Part shown: piece after piece, positions 8,741 through 13,275 of the stretch | How the letters are laid out: every line of letters starts with the position of its first letter | Numbering within the stretch: position 1 is the stretch's first letter | DNA from: Rhizomucor pusillus | Lineage: Eukaryota; Mucoromycota; Mucoromycetes; Mucorales; Lichtheimiaceae | Length of the DNA: 13,275 bases | Assembly: GCA_900175165.2 (NCBI GenBank) | Contig: FWWN02000519.1 | Coordinates: 1-13,275 of the forward strand | Direction: 5' to 3' | Position numbers and translations under genes: made by a program | The notes under the pieces: generated by a model | What the model was told of the DNA's origin: nothing | The model's input: only the letters and a program-made list of their open reading frames with translations | Databases searched by the model: none

Positions 8741-9885
8741 TTAACTGAATATAACCTCCATTTCAGCTGTCCTTGCATGCCGTGCTTCGTCTTTCAGCAG
8801 CTTTAACTGTCTTTGGTGTTCAATGCGTTCTTCTTCGGCTTTTCGATATGCATAGTTAGTCAAGACGTAGCCGAGCCCCGCGAGAGTAAGCCCCACGATG
8901 GCAACACCAGCTAGGTAAAAAAAAATGTTTGTTCAATCGCGATGCTTAACATGCGTAAACCCAAATATTTTCACTTACTCATTCCTTTCCATATTGTTTC
9001 CCACCGGATGGCTTCCAAGTTGGTGCGCACATCACCCAGTGATACTGTAATGCGGTTGTTAAGTTCTTGGATTTTCATGTCTATATGTTTTAGTTCCTCT
9101 CTTGCTTCATTTTTCCGGTTATTGACTTCGAGTGTGACATCATTCTTCATGGTTGCGATATCCTCTTGCAGTTTCTGTTGCAAGGACTCAACTTCTCGAG
9201 ACACTGCGGAGCCTTCGGCTTGCAGAGTTTGCACATTGTTCCTTCGCATAGTTTGTACTTCAGTGCGCAACTCCGAGAGGCCTGCTTTGAATAGGTACAA
9301 TTCCTAATAAAGGCGGCATCGTTTAATATTAGTCGCTGTAAGAATATTGTTAGGATTTACATTATCCAGGTCAGAACGTTGCAAAAGCAGCTTTTGGATA
9401 TACGCTGAGCTAACTCCCTGTGGTTTAAGCAATCCTGTCCGTAATCTTCCGTCTCTTTTTTCCCCGCTTCACCTGTCTCTCAGCCTAAATTTTATGCCTT
9501 TCATGACGATTTCTGCCTGGGCCCTTGTAAAACCCTGATTCTCAAGCACTTGCAATAGTTTGTAGGTATCAAAAAGATGCTCAACGGGTGTCGGATTACT
9601 GCTAGTAGTGGCTGCTTCTACTTTGAAGTTCGAGTTATTGCTTCCGTTGCCGCTGGCTGCTCTGCTGGTGGTATCAGGCGGCTGCTGTATTTCAGCTAAA
9701 GATGAAGGAAGCTGAAAGTCTTGAGATGGCGGCTGCGGTTTCGATGGCGGTGCATTTTGTATTGGGCGTGTAGGATGCGGTGAAGGGAATGGTCGTGAAG
9801 AATCGTCTGCTGAGAAGCTGTGCCTGCTCACGGACAAGGCTCGTCGTTGCACGCAAAAGCGCAAAGGTTGTCGTATTGAAAGCAT
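8741..9885 (-). CDS. FMP32: Fmp32/CCDC90/MCUR1-family mitochondrial inner-membrane coiled-coil protein
   Basis: Four exons, 9473-9885, 9361-9409, 8979-9303 and 8741-8910, with introns of 63, 57 and 68 bp and a product of 318 aa. The N-terminus MLSIRQPLRFCVQRRALSVSR is a mitochondrial presequence, followed by a Pro/Ser/Asn-rich low-complexity linker to about residue 95. The family head (about 103-137) reads FDTYKLLQVLENQGFTRAQAE. A long charged coiled coil follows (about 139-255), with SELRTEVQTMRRNN and RITVSLGDVRTNLEA. One membrane segment, GVAIVGLTLAGLGYVL (about 264-279), precedes a short charged tail. This is the DUF1640/CCDC90 architecture. Human members MCUR1 and CCDC90B are tied to calcium-uniporter scaffolding and respiratory-chain assembly; yeast has Fmp32 but no uniporter, so the role here is not settled. 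Intron 1 must use the TTAG acceptor at 9410; the CACAG eight bases upstream would break the frame. Confidence 0.9.
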
Positions 9886-10025
9886 GAATCCGCTCTTGTC
9901 TGACTTTTTCCAAATTCATAAGGGTGGCGACCATTTTTGGGCAGTTCTAACAATCGTCAAAAGACGACAAGTTTATGTAAAAGATATCAAGGTTACAAGA
10001 TGGTGAATCTAGCTCTCTGCTATTC

Positions 10026-11428
10026 CTATGTATTAGCCTCAAGTTTTTCGAAATGCTTTTTAGCTGCAGCGATGTTCAGCAGCGTGGCTGCGGATTCTAT
10101 AGGGCACATGGATGGTTAGCCAGCGGACAACGCTAACTGCAAATCCATGAACTTACGAATATTTGGATCAGACATCACAACCATGGCGTAAGTGTTGTTA
10201 GTTAGTACATCAATGAAAGCTGTGAAAGCACTTCCTCGAATTTCCATGCTTTTGAATCTGGTTTGTGATCGACTGCAGGCATATGTATTTAGCAACAAGC
10301 ACTAGACATCCATATTTCCTGCAGACATACCTGCATCCCAAATTGAATTGTTTTATGATATTGCTAATCTTTTCAAATCGGTGCAAGTCATGATGCTGCA
10401 CCGTAGCTGCATTTGCTATCACCAAGAATGTCGTTCTTTCGAACAGCACCACCTCATCGGCGTCGCAAGTTCTGCAGAAATAATCCAAGTGGGACTCCAA
10501 TGTCCGGATGTTTGGTATCAAGCAATGCACGATTTGGGACCATGCCTATATGAGTTTTTTGAACATGAATATCTCCGAGAATGCAAGGAGATGTGTGCGC
10601 TCATACCGCATACAATGTTTCATCCCAGATGGACGTACGGAATCCGCGAATCTGCAAAGGTTCTGAACGTACTCGGAGCTCTTTGATACGTTCATCAAAT
10701 ATCTATGCATGGAATATCAAGATCAGAATTCTCTGTAATCGCTGGTAGACTCCTCTCACCTGCTCTCTCTGATGTTCCGGCAGTAAATCCATCTTGTGGA
10801 TCAAGCAGAAAATCTTTGCATCTTGAGAGTTTGCGCGGATGGCGTCCAAGCACGATTGGTAGTAGTGAAGATCGCTGCCCCAATCTCGGCTTTCCACATC
10901 GAATACATAGATAAGTACTTCGACGTTCTTGAATATCCGATCCTTTTGAGACGCAAAGTAATTTTCCATAAACGCTTCTTGTCTAACGGAGACGTGCAAA
11001 TCAGCCAGGGATAGACTTTTGATTACAATCAGGGTTATTTACCCTCCACAATCCCACAAATTTAGAACGAGGTTGCCGAGAAACTTGACGTTCGAGTGCT
11101 CTACGTCAACTACAAAGCAAGGTGCCGTTTAATGCGCTGCTGTCGTTTACTGCCAACTGCCCCATATTCGAGGTATCCACGTACTTGTTGCACCTAACCG
11201 CCGGGTATCTCGGGCGATATAGTTGCTGAATATGATGGAGCGCATTGAGGTCTTTCCTGACCCGCTTTTACCCATGAGCAAAACCTAGACATTGCGCGTG
11301 GTCGAAGTCAGCGATCCAATAGATGACATTTCACTGCACAGCCAAGGCTAGACAGCGCCGTTGTATCTCCTTGTGTCTTTGTTGCTGAATTCGCTGCTCG
11401 TCTTTGTCATTACCTTTTTCTTCTTCAT
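10026..11428 (-). CDS. GTR1: Rag-family small GTPase GTR1 (RagA/B orthologue)
   Basis: Eight exons: 11414-11428, 11185-11284, 11043-11109, 10760-10982, 10607-10702, 10331-10545, 10157-10272 and 10026-10096. The product is 300 aa (yeast Gtr1 310, human RagA 313). With a RagC/Gtr2 partner on the vacuole or lysosome it signals amino-acid sufficiency to TORC1. Visible motifs: P-loop G10-KSGSGKT (10-17), switch I threonine T38 in RRLGATID, G3 WDCGGQ (57-62), and G4 HKMD (123-126). [13 protein letters not shown] and HYYQSCLDA are RagA signatures. The C-terminal roadblock-like dimerisation domain includes [26 protein letters not shown] and [11 protein letters not shown]. The start MKKKK is a 15-bp exon separated by a 129-bp intron, the longest in the window; it restores the [13 protein letters not shown] strand found in all RagA proteins, and no other upstream ATG does. 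It lies 140 bp upstream of the Fmp32-like gene on the same strand. Confidence 0.95.
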
Positions 11429-11582
11429 TTCGAAATATTGGTTTGTAAATGTTATGCAAAGGGAAGAATTTCGATGTCTGGGCCCAAAACTCGCTGTTCA
11501 GATATACCGCGCAAACGGAATTTTGATGTAGGATCACAAATTCACAGCGTGTCCGTTTTGTATTGATTATAGAAGTACGCAT
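11331..11582 (-). CDS. Weak candidate: 83-aa ORF overlapping the GTR1 start in another frame
   Basis: An 83-codon frame runs from an ATG at 11582 to a TGA at 11331-11333. It passes through GTR1 exon 1 (11414-11428) and most of GTR1 intron 1 in a different frame. Its C-terminal third is charged and Gln/Arg-rich, possibly helical. A TTTAG acceptor-like site precedes it at 11592-11596, and a further open segment lies upstream (about 11630-11730), so it could be the last exon of another gene. After GTR1 intron 1 is removed the frame would stop a few codons into GTR1 exon 2, making it an overlapping upstream ORF. The pyrimidine-rich stretch near 11460-11470 suggests that GTR1 transcription starts below 11582, which would leave this ORF untranscribed. 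I recognise no family. Confidence 0.15.
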   Translation of the reverse strand: MRTSIINTKRTRCEFVILHQNSVCAVYLNSEFWAQTSKFFPLHNIYKPIFRNEEEKGNDKDEQRIQQQRHKEIQRRCLALAVQ

Positions 11583-13207
11583 CCATGGGTCCTAAACAAA
11601 TGAAAAATAGCGTATTACGCATAACAAATATTGTGGTCATACGTGGTATTCAATTTCTTCTTCGTGTTTTGGCACTTTTTGGTACACTAACCATGCATAT
11701 TTAGTTGCGAACGTTTCTATCGTGGCTTTATTCGTTAGTTTCCTTTCTGTTTATGAGTATCATTGCTTCGATACTGGTATTTATGTACGGACATCCTCCT
11801 CCAAAGCTGGCATAATTGCATTGGGCCAAAATGCTAGTTCATTTGCAACGCCGTTTACAGGTTTTTGACTTCAATTTCGCGGTCACAAAGGATCTTAATT
11901 TCGGTCGATATGTAAAAAATAATTGAGAAGTGTCACCAAGGCTGACGATGGCGGTTCATCTTGGTCAAAGCAATGAGAGAGTAAACTTCACTAGCTGAGA
12001 TACTCTGCAAATTCGTACTGTTTGCTACAAGGTGCTACTACAATTTCAGTTAGACTTGACACGTATCGTTTTCTGCACTATTATGTCGATATGGAAAGTC
12101 CACTGGCAGTATGTCTTCGATGATGCTCCTTCTCTTCTGTTTTCCATTGCAGCTGAAGCGATTGCCGCCTTCCTTCGCATTGCTAAAGTCATAACATTAC
12201 ATTGGCCCCAATTTGTAACTATGTCAATTTAATTTGAGGCCATGTTGTCCATCGCCGAATAAACTTCATGTAGAAATAATGTCTTCAAATGCACAAAATA
12301 GCTCCAGATACTCGTCACGGTGTGCATTTGTGGTTAGTGCTTAAAGAGTCGCAGCCTAAACAAAGCTATCCCGAATCAATACCATTAAATTCGACTGAAA
12401 TATATGGGAGCTCTCCAGCTTCTGAGTCCATCACCTGCAAGCAAGCATAATTTCAATAATCTCGCGAGCTCACTAATTATATTTAACAGCCAACTGCCCA
12501 ATGTCGTAGCTGGCAGAACGATTGCACTCGTTCTACTCAGCAAGAGATGGCTCTTTTATAAGATATTAAACCCTACTATCTGCTATATTCAATATTACTT
12601 TTCCAAGGATATGGCTATCACATAGATCATCATAGAAAAAGAAAACTAAGATCGAGAAGGATTTGTGTTGAGCATTACAGAAATTGATCTCTGTTACTGA
12701 AGTCGACACGAATCGTTTCAAAAAAAGGGAAACATCTCCTGGATTCATGCTTGTGGCAGATAGCATATATTATACCATCTTCGTTTTAATAAGTTTTGTA
12801 TGTGTGAATAACTTAAAAAAGCCTGGCCATATAATATAGAGCTTAGAGACTCTTTTTTTCACCTCTAGGTTATCTATTAGACAAGCTGTACTTGTATGCG
12901 AGGTATACTGTCGTTACTTTTTGGAGTAAAAAAATGTAATGCTGAAAAAGGATACAGGAAAGTATCCATTGCAAAATGTATCGTGAGCCTACTAATGATT
13001 CAAAATACAGTAGGTGTATGTGAATAGTGATCCTTATGAGTATACGACGCAGGAGGACAGAAAGCCATAAAATATGTAGACCACAAGGGCCTGAAAAGAT
13101 CGAGAAACAAGAACGAAAAATTTTGAGGCTGCATTGACAGTACAACTTCGTCTTGCGTAATCGCAGAGCAAACGCTTTTCTTCCTTCTTCATCTCTATTC
13201 TATCACA
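11583..13207. other. Long AT-rich stretch (1.6 kb) without a secure gene
   Basis: The stretch lies between the GTR1 5' flank and the next gene start. Between about 11630 and 12330 several short frames (25-60 codons) are open on the minus strand, and a 66-codon frame (12032-12232) on the plus strand. They are broken by stops, need weak splice sites to join, and match no family I know. They may be chance or the remains of a decayed gene. From 12330 to 13060 I see only AT-rich sequence with short homopolymers and short ORFs. I saw no tRNA, 5S rRNA or snRNA signature, no terminal inverted repeats and no transposase. Confidence 0.6.
13067..13207 (+). promoter_or_regulatory. Candidate promoter of the right-edge gene
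   Basis: A TATA-like ATAAAATAT lies at 13067-13075, about 130 bp upstream of the ATG at 13208. A pyrimidine-rich tract at about 13176-13200 leads into CACAATGG. TATA, then a CT tract, then CACAATG is a common arrangement for well-expressed fungal genes. The KHDC4-like and ISA2 starts in this window have similar contexts. Confidence 0.4.
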
Positions 13208-13275
13208 ATGGATAGCGGCAGCTTGAATTTGTATTCCTTCATCGAGCTCTTCTCTGCCGTACTGGTCTCGTGGGG
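13208..13275 (+). CDS. Start of an unidentified gene, truncated by the window end
   Basis: An ATG in the strong context TCACAATGG opens a frame that stays open for all 22 remaining codons (MDSGSLNLYSFIELFSAVLV, then SW). After a short polar start the sequence is hydrophobic, so a signal anchor or first membrane helix is possible. The complementary minus-strand frame is also open from 13275 to a stop at 13195-13197, and could be the C-terminus of a gene entering from the right. I prefer the plus strand because of the start context and the upstream CT tract. No family can be named from 22 residues. Confidence 0.4.
   Translation, partial: MDSGSLNLYSFIELFSAVLVSW

Noticed and set aside
11285..11326. 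An upstream ATG ([14 protein letters not shown]) in frame with the GTR1 P-loop but interrupted by TAG, suggesting a nonsense mutation.
   Set aside because: The TAG is the acceptor of intron 1. Splicing the MKKKK exon at 11414-11428 to 11284 gives the conserved RagA N-terminus, so no mutation is needed.
11284..11593. Fusion of the overlapping upstream ORF to GTR1 through the intron 1 splice site.
   Set aside because: The ORF is in phase 1 at the donor, while GTR1 needs phase 0, so the join shifts the frame and stops after a few codons.
12032..12232. A 66-codon plus-strand frame in the AT-rich stretch.
   Set aside because: It matches no known family, several frames on both strands are open over the same bases, and there are no clear promoter or splice signals.
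1..13275. CRISPR array, integrated virus, transposon or secondary-metabolite cluster.
   Set aside because: No regular repeats, terminal inverted repeats, transposase, integrase, capsid or reverse-transcriptase motifs, or biosynthetic enzymes are visible. The content is ordinary nuclear housekeeping genes.

Overview
The window is nuclear DNA from an intron-rich fungus. It carries six recognisable protein genes, one gene start at the right edge, and two long stretches without a secure gene. Introns are numerous (23 traced) and nearly all 55-75 bp, with GTAAGT/GTATGT-like donors and TAG/CAG acceptors. A mitochondrial MutS homologue without a visible nuclease domain, an Fmp32-type protein and Gtr1 fit fungi. 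The high intron density and a KHDC4-type KH protein argue against a budding yeast. An early-diverging lineage such as Mucoromycota is my best guess; this is inference, not proof.

Layout. Positions 1-1578 (+): the C-terminal 481 codons of translation elongation factor 2, with two introns. 1579-2641: about 1 kb between convergent genes, with two weak small-gene candidates. Then five genes in tandem on the minus strand: KHDC4/BLOM7-like RNA-binding protein (2642-4323, 7 exons, 440 aa), MSH1 mitochondrial MutS (4639-7623, 4 exons, 932 aa), ISA2 iron-sulfur assembly protein (7747-8475, 3 exons, 199 aa), an Fmp32/CCDC90/MCUR1-family inner-membrane coiled-coil protein (8741-9885, 4 exons, 318 aa) and the Rag GTPase GTR1/RagA (10026-11428, 8 exons, 300 aa). 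11429-13207 is AT-rich with no secure gene. A plus-strand gene probably starts at 13208 and runs off the window.

Function. These are housekeeping genes rather than an accessory cassette. Three neighbouring minus-strand genes (MSH1, ISA2, Fmp32-like) encode predicted mitochondrial proteins: mtDNA repair, [4Fe-4S] maturation, and an inner-membrane scaffold or assembly protein. GTR1 is the amino-acid-sensing GTPase upstream of TORC1, and EF2 drives ribosomal translocation. Each gene keeps its own intergenic gap (123-315 bp in the tandem block), so they are not an operon.

I found no CRISPR array, no tRNA or rRNA gene, no intact transposon and no convincing novel system. The features most worth a second look are the 15-bp first coding exon of GTR1 with an overlapping ORF in another frame, the mitochondrial gene cluster, and the two small-gene candidates beside EF2. 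All exon joins were read by eye from splice signals and protein-family continuity, without transcript data.
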